The notes beneath the pieces are model-generated. The model worked only from the letters and a program-made list of their open reading frames with translations, did not search any database and was not told where the DNA came from. A DNA stretch of 64,000 nucleotides from Tetracladium setigerum. Lineage: Eukaryota; Ascomycota; Leotiomycetes; Helotiales. A program made the translations under genes and the position numbers. Positions 1-12,760 of the stretch are shown here, in pieces; within the stretch, counting starts at the first letter, position 1, and every line of letters starts with the position of its first letter. The DNA is taken from contig PZJY01000006.1 of NCBI GenBank assembly GCA_031472005.1, forward strand, positions 1,674,001 to 1,738,000. The letters are read 5' to 3'.

Positions 1-44
1 GGTTAGTTGTTCCAGACCGAGAGAAAGTAGAAAAGCAAACTTAC

Positions 45-286
45 CGAATCGTCGTCCTCTCGATCGTCTAACTTCGTACCATTGAGCTCACCAACGACCG
101 TTGTCTCTTTTTTGGGACCTTCTTTGACCGCCCTTTCTCAGATGCTGCTTGCTTTGACTTCTTCTCAGGTGAAAGCACGGCGGGTTCCTCCTCGCCCTTC
201 ACCGTTGTTGTCTTGCGGCGACTGGATCTCCGGGGTTCTGCGATAGATATCGCCTTCTCCGCCTCCTCTGCCTTTCGTTTGACCAT
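45..286 (-). CDS. Partial Lys/Arg-rich protein, N-terminal exon
   Basis: The first exon of a minus-strand gene starts at the ATG at 284-286 and runs off the left edge. The protein begins MVKRKAEEAEKA and is rich in K, R, E and S, suggesting a nuclear, disordered N-terminus. The frame stops at 68, but the next frame stays open from about 110 to a good GTAAGT donor (reverse complement of 39-44). The two frames join if the T6 run at 108-113 is one base short, giving ...KKETTVVGELNGTKLDD. The composition resembles the basic leader of fungal nuclear peroxiredoxins (Dot5 type), but no catalytic domain is in the window, so I do not name it. Confidence 0.45.
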
Positions 287-3200
287 GAGAAGGAAGCTCA
301 GTGTGCTATCTAAGGAAGTAGTAATTGCAAGTGTGGCATTTATATTTCGCAGGTCTGTCGGTCCGTGAATGGATCTATTACTGTACTGTATGAGGGAGGA
401 TCAGTAAATGTATCTCGTCTATTAGAGGGGCGCGCGCGCGCGAGAGAGAGAGTGAGAGGTTGGCTCCCGAGCTTCGAGGCTCGCTTAAGAGCTGCATGCT
501 GCAGGGTTGGCGCATCAGACCAGGCGGACCTGCTGCCAATAGCTTGGACGTGGACTTGGGGACGAGAGAAAAAAAGAAAGCCAAAGACAGCCCCAAGCAA
601 GCAGTTGAAGTGAGTGAATGTGAAGAAGAGGAGCGATCACCTCACCCCCGCCTTGCCAACACCACTTTTCTTGCAGTCCAGTAGTACAGTACTCGGATGG
701 GCCACTGCTCACCCACCTCATGCAAATCCAAGACGCCTCCCGTCCACCGCCATGATCCCCATTCTCATCACATCACCACCATGAAAGAATGAATGGCTTG
801 TTGTTTGGAAAGGAAAGTCTGCTCGCTACATTACACCCGGTACTACTGTACGTTTACAGTATCAAGATTCTAAACGGGAATCCAATCATGTGATATGGAT
901 CTTATCATTTCCAATTACTGTACTGTGCTGTACAGTACTCCGTAGGTGTCGAGTGTTGCACTCCTCCACACATGCGGGCTGTCTCAAGAACTGGCCATCC
1001 GATTATTATTGTTTGCATATGGTGGTGGGATCTCGATTCAAACCCTTCCCGGGACAGCGCCGTGTTACCAAAGGCAGGGACGGAGGAATCTTGAGGCGTC
1101 ACTTCTCAATAAGAAATATCTGGGAGAAGAATGGCGGACCAGGTCCTTCTTTCATGACGCCAATTATTAATGCGAAGCTTAAGCATAGTCATAGTCATAG
1201 TCAATCAATACCTCCATTATTGGCTACCTACCTACCTAGTTACCTTATCCATAAACATCCATCCATCGATCATCCGCTGGCCTGTCACGAAGATTAAAGG
1301 CAGAAGAGCTGCGGCAGCCTGACCATACATTTCTCGGGACTTCGATGCTGGGCTTGGGATGGGATGGGATGGGATGGGACACTTTTCAAATCAGACCTGA
1401 CGAGCAGCAGCGGCCCCTCCTTCTTCCTTCGTGCTTCCCTTCTTTCTCTTCTTCTTTCTTTCTTCATCATCATCTCCTTCTTCTTTTCCTTCTTCTTCTT
1501 CTTCTTCTCCTTCTTCTCCACTTTCACCAATCTTACTTCCTGGCCATCGGTTCGGTTCTGCTCCCATCATCTTCTTGTGGACCATACTCGAGTCCCATTA
1601 ATTCCTAAGGTACGGTACGGGACCTTCCACCCACTTGCAAGAATCCGCATGCTGCCTTGTACGGATCCCGCCTCCTCTGGATTGCCAATACAGGACCATG
1701 GGAGCTTCTCGGGAGGAAGTCGCCTGTATCTTCGAAAGAATACCCATCCCCCTTCGACGTGACTCTCTCACTCACCAGATGAGTCTGTTCAGCAGCGTCG
1801 GCTTCCTCTTGTCGCGCATTCTTGATGATGCCGGGTCGTCCATCATTACGACCGCGTTCAAACAGCGAGGCCTCTTCACCGGATTGAGACAAGCCAGCCA
1901 ACAACCAACGGGGAGCGCGTAGACTGGACGGATGGAGAGAGAGAGGCCTTCTTTGACTCCGGCTCTGGTAATAATGCGCGATATGATACAGTATAGGATA
2001 TCATCCATCGTTTCTCTTTCTCTCTCTCTCTCTCTCGCTCTCTCTTTCAAATGTTTCGCAATTGCTGGACTTCTCTCTCCCTCCCTCATGTTCATCATGC
2101 TCCCCAGCTGGTGGAAGGGGGGTTTGAGTTGGGGCGAGGTGATTGGCGGACGTGCTACCACTAGTTGTGGGTTTGGGAAGTTTCTTGCACGTTCATGCTC
2201 TTGTGACTTGACGCACGCACGACAGAACAGCAGCAGCAGCATCAGCATCTCCCCCCGAACTTGGATTTACGTTTCATCCCTGGTGGCGTTTATCTCTTCT
2301 GCAAGCTACGCAGTACCTCCGACTACTACTACTACTACGACGACTACTGCGGTACTTCTTCCACCTGCTGTTGAGCTGATCTCCCGTTTGCGTGGCCACC
2401 GCTCATTCGACCCGACGACTCCCCTTCCCTCCCCCTTCCTTCCTCCTCCCCCCTTTCGAGGCTCCGCTCCCCTCCGCTCCATACTACTCGGCTATCTCCC
2501 TGCTTTCTCCCCCCAGCAGCGCCCGCAAGTCTTTGTTTGATTCATCCAGCCCAGTTGGAAGCGCGTGAACGACACAAGACAGAGACAGCAACACCGACGA
2601 GTGGTGCTGCTTGCTTGTTTCCGTCTGGGGAAAGGTAAAGACAAAGGCAAAAAAAAAGAGGCACCAACTACTCCACACAATAATCCCACCACCCTCACAC
2701 CTCCATCTCTCTTCTGATCTGGGGGCTCGGCATTTGTCCATCGATCGATGAACTGGCCGTCTCACATTTAATCCGGTCGCATCCAAGTCGCGTCGTCCTC
2801 CCCCACATACAGGAGGTACTGTACATACATACCTTACCTGTATAGTGGTACTCGGTATGTTCATCTTCACACTTTCTTTCTTCTTCTTCTTCTTCTTCGG
2901 CTGTCCTGCCCTTGCCCTCTCTCTCTCTCGTTCTCTTCCGAAGGAACCACGACGACCGCCTCACTTTGCAACCACGTGATAAACACGCCCGACTCCTCCC
3001 CCAACAAGCACATTTATCAACGATCCTCAAATCAATTACGCTGCCTCCATAATGGCCAGTGGCATCTCTCCGGGCGACCTCCAAAAATCATTTAACTGAC
3101 CAAGAGAGGTGCACAGCAGCCATTCGCCTTATCGGAAATCGAGAAATTAAAAATAGGATCTCGTGCTCCAACCCCAAACCCCAATAGGCTTAGCCTCACA

Positions 3201-3544
3201 CCAATACCTGAAGTCTACCGAAATCTCACTGAAAGGACCATCAAAACAGAGCAGAGTCGCGTCATTTATTTAGGTATGGCATCCCTCTCCATTCCTGCCC
3301 ATCTCTAGCCATTGTCTGTCGCTTGATGCTTCGCAAGTCCGCTGCCCGTGGCCGCCCCCCGTCGCCGTGACTGCTACTTGCCTCTGAGAGGATTGGATCC
3401 TCCTCTCCTCTGCTCCAGTCACGTCGCGATCTTCGCGCCCTTTTGCGCCTGGTCTCGGTGGCCGGGACCCTGACCTCTGGAACCATTGCTGATTTTCCTT
3501 CTCTTGATATTGCAGATGGGTCCTAGTTGCAACTCCTCACAGAC
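287..3544. promoter_or_regulatory. Long intergenic/leader region upstream of SWI1
   Basis: About 3.2 kb without a convincing coding gene. It holds GGGAT tandem repeats (about 1355-1379), polypyrimidine tracts (1435-1520, 2018-2048, 2875-2900), a CACGTG box (2973-2978) and CT-rich DNA typical of fungal promoters. Open frames here are low-complexity and show no family signature. A probable 5'-UTR intron lies near the 3' end: a TTTAG|GTATGG donor at about 3273 and a TATTGCAG acceptor ending at 3515. The lower half is probably a long SWI1 leader. Confidence 0.5.
1355..1379. repeat. GGGAT tandem repeat
   Basis: About five consecutive copies of the 5-mer GGGAT/TGGGA in intergenic DNA upstream of SWI1. 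Confidence 0.8.
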
Positions 3545-3548
3545 ATGA
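3516..3548 (+). promoter_or_regulatory. 10-codon uORF whose stop overlaps the SWI1 start
   Basis: An ATG at 3516-3518, directly after the inferred leader-intron acceptor, opens a 10-codon frame (MGPSCNSSQT). It ends in TGA at 3546-3548. The SWI1 ATG is 3545-3547, so stop and start overlap as ATGA. This arrangement is typical of termination-reinitiation coupling; function is inferred. Confidence 0.6.
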
Positions 3549-4944
3549 GCTCCTGGATGAATGATGGTGCTGCCGTCTCCGCGAACCATGGTTTCCTCGA
3601 TCCGAACAACAGCAATACCCTCGATCCCTCATACATGACCAACGGCGCAAACTTCGATCCCGCACACCTTCAGAACATACAGCAGCGGATGAATGGCGCT
3701 GCTGCCATGCGCAATGGGACCTCGTCGCCGGCTTTCAATCTCCCCGTATATCAAACCAACCCCGTGGTACCTGCGAAGCGACCTCGACCGCGTGAGGATA
3801 GTCTAGGCACTTCTCCTCGACAAGCTCCCGGGATGCTGCCAAACTCTCGCTCTCAAACGCCCCAGCAAGGCGCCTATCCTAACTTCCAGCCCAACCCTAA
3901 TACACAAGCCCCGAATTCACAACCAAGCCCATACTCCCATCTCGCCAACGGCTCAGCCAATGCTAGTCCATCCCCCATCATGGCTAATCATCAGCTTCGT
4001 CCTGGCGGCGTTCCCCAACGAGTTGCTACGGCATCCCCACATCCTTTCTCTCCTGCTGGCCAGCAATTTCCACAACCGTCACCTTCAGGCTCCGAACATG
4101 GCGGCAGCAGAACCGACACCCCTCAGAATAACAGCAGCCAGTTTACCCAAAACCCGAGTTTCAATCCCAACTATAATCAGAATTTCACACCTCCACCAGG
4201 TCGCTCGGCGGCACCTCCACAAAATGCAATGCCAATGCCAAACATGCCACCGCACATGGGAGGACAACCCCAGATGTTCCCCCAGCCAGGTCAACCGGGG
4301 CAGCCACCGCAACAACAGATTCGAGCAAACTCTAGTCTCGAACAGCAACAGATGTTATATAAGATGCGACTACAACAGCAAATGCAGAATCAGAATGCTG
4401 CGCTTGCGCAACGAGGGGGCATGCCACCTAGCGGGAACCCAATGGTCAAAGGACCGATGCCTGGTCAAAACGGTCAATTTCCTGGCATGCGTCCTCAACA
4501 GGCCCAGCCATCTCGTGCTGGTCTGACACCCGAGGCATTCATGAAGAACCTTCAGTCGTTTATGCAGTCGAAAAACATGACTCTTGATCCCAGCCCGATG
4601 GTTGGCGACCGACCGCTCAATTTGGCAACCCTTTACATGACTGTGGTTAAGTTTGGAGGTCACAAAAAGGTTACGGTGCAGAATGGATGGGCGCAAGTTG
4701 CTCAGGCAATGCAATTTCACCCTGGACAGATGCCAGCCGCGCCGCAGCAGCTCAAGGGCCATTATGAGAGGAATTTGCTTATGTTTGAGGAAGCTTGGCA
4801 GATAAGTCAACAACGTCAGAGAGCCAACATGATCCAACAGCAAGGTCAGCAAGGTCAACACATGGGCGCGCCTGGCGCAGCCATGTCTCCCTCTAATCAG
4901 ATGAACCCACAAGCGGCTGCCATGCAACAGTCGCAAAACTTTCT

Positions 4945-5007
<63 letters not shown>

Positions 5008-6703
5008 ACAACAGCAACAGCAGCAGCTTGCGGCTCAGCAACAGCAACATCTACAACAGACACATTCGCAAGCCAGCCCAGTCAAGAAGATGCCCCCAAT
5101 GCAACAGCCTATCATCAATGGCTTTTCGAATCCGCAACAGCCGCAAGGGCAGCCCCATCCTAGTACTCAAAGCCATGGACGGAATAGTCTGTCAAGAACA
5201 GTTGACGCGACGCCAGGGCAGGCGGGGCCTGGCTTCCCAATGCCATCTCCAGTCACCGCAATCAAAACAGCGTCTCCCCAAGTTGACGTTGCCGCAAGAG
5301 CACCCCCACCTCAAGAGTTCAATTTGCCTTCAGATCTAGATCCCAAAGTACGAATCTTGGATACATTTGGTGGTGTCGATCTGGAATCCTTGCTCAGATT
5401 GGGATATTCCTTGACCATAGCGAAGCCAGATGTCCCCCAAGTGGTCGATATGGGAGTGATAGACATACAGGCATTGACAATGAGTCTTCAGTGTGGTATT
5501 CATTCCGAGGTTCGACTGGCATTGGATAACTTAGTCTCGCTCTCTGTGGAACCTCGCCTCCAACTTGATTTGCGAGCTTGCGAAGATCTGGTGGAAGTTT
5601 TGATCGATTGTGCCGAAGTACAAGTGGAGTTCTTGGCGGAGAGCGCGGCGGAAGTGTCAGATGTGATGTTGGTGACCTCCTATGAAGATGTAATGCGTGG
5701 TTGTCGCGTGGAGCAGGATGCTCTACAGGATATCCACGAATTTGGTTCGCCCGATTATGAACTCGACCGAGCCGTGGACAGGCTGGTCTGTATCACGACC
5801 ATCATGCGGAACCTCTCTTTCTACGAGACGAACCACCCCCTTCTCGCCGACGAGCTCGTCATCAAATTCCTATGCGTCGTCATCAGGTACCTCGGAACTC
5901 GAAACATGCTTCTCCGTACTCATCAAAATACGCTGGACTTCATGAAGGATGTAATCATCTTCCTCTCCAATCTCGCTCAAAACATCGAATTGCCAGGCCG
6001 GGAACAAGCGTTGTGTTTACTCCATTTCCTCTTGGCCTTTGCGCCAAGTCCCCCACCCAACTTCAGTGCTTCTGAGCGGATCTCCTTCTCGCCATATGAT
6101 CCCGCTATTCATCGGTATCTTCCTCCTGCGGTGGACAGTCTCGCAAAGATTCTCGCTCGAGACGAACCGAATCGTACTCATTACAAGACCATCTTTGCGT
6201 CCGATGTCGCTTCCTCGCCTCCTTATGACCTTCTAACTCGCACATTTGCGCTCTCTATCTCCGTCATACCGGACGATAGGCTAGACTCGAAACGAGGAAA
6301 CATAGCCCCAATGCTCGAGGCAAGGAAGCCATTCTTGATGCAAGGACTGTTGGCTGCTGAGATCATAGCAAATCTAGCGCCTGGGTATGCGAGTGGAGTT
6401 GCAACGTCTTGGTTGACATCCGAAGATGGTTTTTCCCGGAACCTGATTCGACTGGTCTTCTCACTGTGCCTGGATTCTACTCCGACGGTTCCACACCAAA
6501 GAGGACAAGCACCACCTAAAGGACCCGAGGACTTGGACGCGGTTCACATTGCTCTTGGCGGAATTGCAGTATTGCGTCGGCTTGCAGAAAAGGCCCAAGA
6601 CGTCGATGACCCCGCTTCCACAATGCCTATAATAAGCCTCCCATCACGAGAGCATCTGTTGTCAGCATTGACCACGGTACATCCAAGGTTACAGGGGTAC
6701 TGA
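3545..6703 (+). CDS. SWI1: SWI/SNF chromatin-remodelling subunit Swi1 (ARID protein)
   Basis: A single-exon gene of 1052 aa. The start is the ATG at 3545 (MSSWMNDG, the usual N-terminus of this family in filamentous fungi); the open frame extends slightly upstream without an ATG. Residues 1-320 are Pro/Gln/Asn/Ser-rich and disordered. An ARID/BRIGHT DNA-binding domain follows at about 323-418 (EAFMKNLQSFMQSKN, then LYMTVVKFGGHKKV, GWAQVAQAM). A polyglutamine tract lies at about 467-495, another Q/P-rich segment after it, and a folded helical C-terminal half at about 600-1052. Swi1 recruits the SWI/SNF ATPase complex to promoters in the nucleus. Regulation may involve the long leader and the overlapping uORF. 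Confidence 0.87.
4944..5030 (+). repeat. CAG/CAA repeat encoding polyglutamine in SWI1
   Basis: About 29 nearly uninterrupted CAG/CAA codons inside SWI1, with a second Q-rich stretch immediately after. The mix of CAG and CAA codons suggests selection for glutamine rather than only repeat slippage. Confidence 0.9.
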
Positions 6704-7161
6704 ACCAGCTATGTGCATACGCGGGACTGGGCGCATAGGACGACACCGAGCAGCATTTTCATTACACTTTGTACACACTCCATTAGACGCATGAATGACC
6801 CTTAGCGAGTGGAGCTGGCGTTTTCTTTGGGTCCAGTTCAGTACTGTGATCACTGTTTTTCTAGCATGGGAAAGGCTTTATTGACATCTTTCCTTGGCTC
6901 AATTGTTGGTTGGCTAAGAGCTATTGTATAACTTTGGTTGGGGGAGGGGGTTGGGTATTATCTTCTGTCAGGCCGGATAGAGGCAGAAAGCTATGTGTAG
7001 ATAAATGCATGTTGTGGTATCGCATTGAATTGTTCCATAGCAAATGAACAAGACTGTTTCTAACCACGCAATTCCCTCTAATTTTCTCCTCGTACAATCT
7101 ATCATAACATGCCGTTGCGTATAATTACAAATCCACCAAATTCATACAGTGCTGTGACCCC
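6704..7161. other. Convergent 3' flanks of SWI1 and mL49
   Basis: AT-rich 3'-UTR-like sequence between the SWI1 stop and the mL49 stop. I see no gene. Confidence 0.5.
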
Positions 7162-7643
7162 CTACATCGATCGCTGCTTGAAGAAGCTTTCGATTTCCGC
7201 CTTCTTGTGTCCCTGTTCACGCGGTCAGTCGCCCATTTCCAAGATCTAAATGCCAGCCTGCTCCGAGCGCCGAAGTAATAGCTTACCTTTACGATAATAT
7301 GCTTCGTCAATTGATTGATGACTACCTCCTTTTGCTCCACTCCCAAAGCCTCTTGCAAATCCTCTCGTAACGCAGCCACGTCCCCTTGTATCCTCCTGAT
7401 CTTGGTGAGCTTCATATTTCCACCGCGCTTTCGTAACGTATAGACCGGATACTGCTTCGAGGGTGTGAGGGAGATTCGATATAACTTGGACGGTGTTGTT
7501 GTGGGACCTGCTGTCCAGGTAGCTGTTGATTCTGTCGAAATTCGAGCGATTCCGAGGAAGTGATTGATCGTTGAGGGTCGAGGGAGTGCCATCGGGCGCA
7601 GGAATGGGAGGGCCATCGTCGAAGATTTCTGTGCGAATGCCAT
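7162..7643 (-). CDS. IMG2: Mitochondrial large ribosomal subunit protein mL49 (Img2 family)
   Basis: Two exons, 7287-7643 and 7162-7212, separated by a 74-b GTAAGC...CAG intron; 135 aa. The N-terminus (MAFAQKSSTMALPFLRP...) looks like a mitochondrial presequence. The conserved core is YRISLTPSKQYPVYTLRKRGGN, then IRRIQGD, ALREDLQEALG and INQLTKHIIVKGHKKAEIESFF, which matches the Img2/mL49 family. It belongs to the mitochondrial 54S ribosomal subunit. The ATG at 7641-7643 faces eIF3e across 246 b, so the two translation genes probably share a divergent promoter. Confidence 0.88.
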
Positions 7644-7889
7644 GATCCTTATTGAATTTGCTGTTTAGTCTGTCTACATTCCCGAATACAGAATCCTGCT
7701 CGTATGAGCTTCCTTCTGAAGTCGCGAACCAAAATTAAACTATTCACTAGGTCCTAAAACGGCATAGTGTCTTTTTGTCTTGGCGACTCGCACACAAATC
7801 TCAAGATCTTTATCAACCCCACGTCAAGGCAAGAGGACGACCGACAATCTCGCAACGTTCACGCGCTACCCAGTTGAACAGTCGCAATC

Positions 7890-9297
7890 ATGGCGGACAA
7901 CGCGCCCACATCTGCGAGTGATCTCCTCAGCGGTGCTCAAAGCCAGGCAAAAACCCCCGAGGAAGTTGCAAAGGACAACGATCTTCTCCCAAAAATCATC
8001 ACACATCTCGACCGTCACCTAATCTTCCCACTTCTTCAGTTTGTGGCAGACCAGGAAGATGAGCCATCACCAGAGATCACCAAGGCGAAATACGAGCTGT
8101 TGAAGAAGACAAATATGACGGATTATGTGGCTACTCTGTACTGCGAGTTGGAGGGTGTGGATGAGGCGCCAAAAGAATTTGCAAGCAAGCGGGAGGAGGT
8201 TCTTGGACGTCTGGAACTGTTTAACCAGGAGACCGAGAAGATCACCGAGCTTTTGGGCAGGGAGGACGTTGTTACGAGCCTGCGGAGTGACAAGGTCGCA
8301 AATTTGGAGTACCTGAAGAAGGAGCACGATGTAGGTTATGCAACCATGAACGGTCATGGAGGGGGTGCTAATACTGGTCCAGGTTACCATTGAGATGGTC
8401 AACGTTCTGTACGACTTCGGAAACTTCCAATACAGCTGTGGAAACTACGCTGCCGCCTCCGAACTCCTCTACCAATTTCGTGTGCTCTCTACCGACAACG
8501 ACAAGGTCTCTGCGGCCACATGGGGAAAGCTTGCCTCCGAAATCCTTACCACCAACTGGGAGTCTGCCATGGAGGAAGTGCAGAAGATGAAGGAATCCAT
8601 CGATACCAAACTCTTCGCCAACCCTCTCGCACAACTTACCCACCGCACATGGCTCATTCACTGGGCTCTCTTCCCCTTCTTCAACTACGAGCCTGCACGC
8701 GACACAATCTGTGATATCTTCTTTTCGCCTGCCTTCATCAACACCATCCAGACCGCATGCCCCTGGATTCTTAGATACTTGACTGCCGCAGTCATCACCA
8801 ACCGCAGCCGCACGCGCAACACCGGACAATACCAAAAGCAGCTCAAAGACATCATCCGAATCGTCAAGCAAGAGAACTACGAGTACAGTGACCCAGTGAC
8901 CGACTTCGTCAAGGCCCTATACCTCGACTTTGATTTTGAGGAGGCGCAAAAGAAGCTCTCCGAGGCAGAGGAGGTTCTTCGATCGGATTTCTTCCTCGTT
9001 GCTACATCCGATAGCTTCGTCGAGGCCGCCAGACACTTGATTTCCGAGAGTTACTGCAAGATTCACCAACGGATCGACATCAAAGATTTGAGTGCCAGGT
9101 TGGGATTGAATCAGGATGAGGGTGAGAAATGGATCGTCAATTTGATCAGGGATACCCGGGTGGATGCAAAGATCGATTACAAGGAGGGCACAGTGGTCAT
9201 GAACCATCCACCAAGCAGTGTGTACCAGCAAGTTATTGAGCGAACAAAGGGTGGATTCTTCCGGACACAAGTTTTGAGTGCTGCTGTTGCGAAGTGA
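7890..9297 (+). CDS. INT6: Eukaryotic translation initiation factor 3 subunit e (Int6)
   Basis: Two exons, 7890-8330 and 8383-9297, joined in phase 0 across a 52-b intron (GTAGGT, GTGCTAATA branch, CCAG); 451 aa. The N-terminal segment ([28 protein letters not shown]) and the C-terminal PCI domain (about 250-410, through [33 protein letters not shown] and [11 protein letters not shown]) are typical of eIF3e. It is a core subunit of the cytosolic eIF3 complex that recruits 40S subunits. eIF3k, another subunit of the same complex, is encoded at 31.6-32.6 kb. Confidence 0.97.
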
Positions 9298-10405
9298 GCA
9301 GGAGTGGATATGCCTTTCTAAACGAGGGGGGAAAAAAAGAAGAAGAAGAAGAAGCTCAGTTACCATGCGTGCATTGTTGGGGAAGGAATTTATATGAGGA
9401 ATGAAGTGGGTGCATGGCATGGCTGGACGGCGTTTTACTTTGGTTGTGGGGGCACACAAGAACTTTCCCAATCTACAAAACAGTAATGATGGGTTTGGGT
9501 TGTGTTTGTATGTATACCATACGGGCCAAAAATGACTTCGATGCTGGTTTAGATCAGATGCATCTAGCTACTTAGTTTAGTTAGTTAGATGGTCATAGAT
9601 GGTTTCTCGAAACAGCCAATTACTTCGCGAGTTCAGTGAATACTATAGGTCTGAAGATGTGGAAACATTTCTCTCTTCGGCTCTGGGCCATTTTCTGTTA
9701 TTATTCTATTTGTCGAGATGATTTCATCTTCTTATATGGCTTGTATAAATATTCTAAGTCATACATTTGCTATTCTTGCCTTCTCTATTCTTGAATGTCA
9801 ACGTTGTCATCATCGGCTTTTAACATGTTTGTGAAGAAGCTTCTGCGTCCTTGCAGTATATTGAATAGCATATTACAAAGGTAAGGCGAATAGTATAAGA
9901 GTAAATAATACACATATTCATATTAATAAAGTCAAATATTTATAAAGTGGACGTTATAAATTAAAATATGCTAAAACAATAAATGCAAACCCATAATACT
10001 TCCTTCCGGCCTTCCTTTGAGCAAGCAAGTATGTACAGAAGGAAAAGGACAGGTAAATTCAAGAAAGCATATCCTCCGATAAGGAGATATAATAGATTTG
10101 AGAAGGGGAACATGGGCAATTCTGTATATTTCCTCGATTTCAAAGAGAGTACACAATATCCAATCAGATAATTGGTGGATAAAATCCGTCTGACCCCGTT
10201 CTCCTCGTGATGCCTGGTCTATGAAGCCAAGAACGTACGTATTCTCCCCACTCATGCTACCTACCTACTTCTTTTATATATAGTCTAGATTCTCAAATAT
10301 TTATTTATTTGCTATCTCAAAATTCTATTCTGCTTCCAATTCTCTCTCTCACTAGACATTCTCCCTTGGTATACTCGACTTCGCCTATCAAAAAGAAGAA
10401 AGAAA
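9298..10405. other. Intergenic region, AT-rich
   Basis: Contains the eIF3e 3' flank and a markedly AT-rich stretch (about 9700-9970). Short open frames here have no codon or family support. The promoter of the downstream oxygenase gene is presumably in the last 300 b, which are CT-rich. Confidence 0.5.
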
Positions 10406-12279
10406 ATGGCAGCACCGCTATTCTCCCCTCCAACCCACCTCGGCAAACAGCCCATCCCAACCTGGATCCCTCCCTCTCCCACCAGCACAATTCAAAACTG
10501 GGCCGACCTCCACACCATCAAACTCTCAGATCTCAACTCACCCCCTCCAGTCTCACCCATCAAGCCCTAATCCAGCAAACCAAGCGAGCAATCACGGACG
10601 ATGGCTTCTTGTTTCTGGAAGACTACGGTGTTAGTATCGAGCAGCTGTGGAGGCAATTTAGTATCGCGCAGTTTTTGCATGAGAATATTGAGGAGGGGGA
10701 AGTCAGTGAGGAGGGGCAGGGGAGTTTGTTGTGGGATCCCGAGACGGGACGGTTTAGTGGGTGGAAGAGGGGGTTTGGGTGGAAGGTAAGATTGTATCTC
10801 CGTTCCTTTGCGTTGCGTTATTGGGGGTAAATATGTAAATAAAGTATTGCTTTGAGATTCTTGGATTTTACATACTATGCCTTACCTTTTTTTGGAATGA
10901 GCAAGCAAGCAGGCTAACTCGAGAGTAATATAGAGGGAAAAGGGAAAACCAGATGGGATTGAGCAGTTCAATTTCTACGCACGGGAATTTCAGGATTTGG
11001 AAAGAGTACCCAAGTGTGTACGACCGTATATGGATGAAGTGACTGCATTTGTCGATGTGAGTAATCCTATATGCTTCATTTACTTCATGTTAAGGTTTTG
11101 TGTTGCATGGAAGAAAATAGATAAGCTAGGAACTAATGTTGGGTTCATGCCAGTACTTAACGAATTCGGTGAATAGAAGATTGCTAAAACTCCTCTCTCT
11201 GGTGCTGGAATTACCGGAGGATTATCTGTGGGGTAAGTAGAGTAATCATTTCAGTGTCCCCAAGTAAAGAAATAAACAAGAAAGAAAGAAACTGTGTTCG
11301 CTGACACTGTGTTCCTTTTCGCAGAGAATGTACAATCTCATGATGGGGTGGTAGGAGATGGATATTTCAGACACGCTCTCTTCCATGAAAGCGCCGAGGG
11401 GATCAGAATGCATGGGTCAGTACTTCATCACTCCATGTTTATAACTTTCAAATATCAGAGTTGACTAACAAATGTGAGTGGAAAACCAGACATACAGACC
11501 ACGGGACGACAACCTTCCTCTTCTCGGTACCAATCACCGCACTTCAAATTTGGAAAGATGAACAATGGAAATTCGTTCCATATAAACCTGGAGCTTTGGT
11601 TATCAATCTTGGCGAGGTTCTTGAAGGTACCCAGCTCCATCTTTCTACTTTTCTAGATGGCATTTGTGAGGTGAGTGTGGTCGACTGACAAGAGGAAATA
11701 GTGATATCTGGAGGACACTTGAAAGCAACCCTCCACAAAGTATCACAGCCACCAGTAGATCAACGAAACGAAAAGCGGCTTTCTCTTGTGTTATTCAATG
11801 CATCAAAGGGAAATATGAGGTTACAACCTCTCGTTGGTATGTACAATACCCCCCTTTACAATTATGGCCCACGATCGCGGGACTTTGCTGATGAAGTGAT
11901 TTTTTCTTTTTGGTAATATAGAAGCACCACTCATCCAACGTGAAGGATTCGTACAGAAGGAAGGGGTTTTTATGCACTTCAAAAAGTTGATTGATGCTGG
12001 TCTTCCTGTAAGTTCATTTACTTGCTTGCTCACTCCCGCACCGTTGCAAAAACTGAGTGAGTGCTTTTACTAGGTACCAACTTGCAAGGAGTGGAGAGAA
12101 ATTCGTAAGTCCCCTCTGTACCTAATTGTAACCTAACAAAAAACGAGACGCTGAACTTCGCATTAGAAATCCGAAAAGTGCACCGAAGAGAGGAGAATCT
12201 CGATGAACGAAAAGAGGTTGATGGAAAGAAGTTGAGAGAGGATAACTTCCTCGGTGTTTCGGTCGTCATGCCGGTTTAA
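10406..12279 (+). CDS. 2-oxoglutarate/Fe(II)-dependent oxygenase (isopenicillin-N-synthase-like)
   Basis: A multi-exon gene beginning MAAPLFSPP. The N-terminal part has the fungal signature TIQNWADLHTIKLSDLNSP; the next block (LIQQTKRAITDDGFLFLEDYGVS) lies in a shifted frame that joins if the C5 run at 10541-10545 lacks one C. Later exons encode DGIEQFNFY, YLTNSVNRRLLKLLSLVLELPEDYLW, GYFRHALFHE, the Fe-binding H-x-D in HTDHGTTTFLFS (about 11,490-11,530), and GALVINLGEVLE...SGGHLKATLHKVSQPP, which supplies the distal His and the following 2OG-binding region. The C-terminus is LREDNFLGVSVVMPV. This is probably a cytosolic oxidase of secondary metabolism; the substrate cannot be read from sequence. 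No biosynthetic neighbours are present. Confidence 0.8.
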
Positions 12280-12760
12280 CTTGAGCATGAGCAACATGGT
12301 TTCCTTTGTAAAATGAGAAATTTACACCACAAGTTGCTCTTCGGTTTCAAATCACTACATCATAACTACAGAGCAACTCTTCAATCCCAACTGCTGTATA
12401 TGTTGTGAGGGCGGGCTCGTCAAATTGCTGCTATGTTTTGAAATGCCCCTCTCACTGTTTCAGACATGAGTATGAGCATCTCTCAACCGAATTTAGGTCA
12501 CACTTCTATCTACCACCGCTTGTTGGCTTCTTTCTTTCGTGTTGGTACTGTAAGAGTACAGAGGTACTTCCTCTTAGCACGTTTCCGTACCCCCGGGTCT
12601 TAGGTGCATGTGCTTCGCGTTAGCTTCCGCTGGATGTTAATCAACCTCACAATATCATCGTCATCATGAGCATGGGCAAACACCTGAATCAATTCATCTA
12701 ATTCTTACCACTTGCAATTCTATCATGCAACGGCAGTCCAAGAAGAAGGGGCACAATTAG
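12280..12760. other. Intergenic region
   Basis: 3' flank of the oxygenase gene and promoter of the DHH gene. No gene recognised. Confidence 0.4.

Noticed and set aside
1932..2540. A 202-codon open frame upstream of SWI1
   Set aside because: It is made of CT and CAG-type low-complexity sequence and has no family features; more likely leader or promoter.
4370..5050. Antisense open frame with polyleucine
   Set aside because: It is the mirror of the SWI1 CAG/CAA tract.
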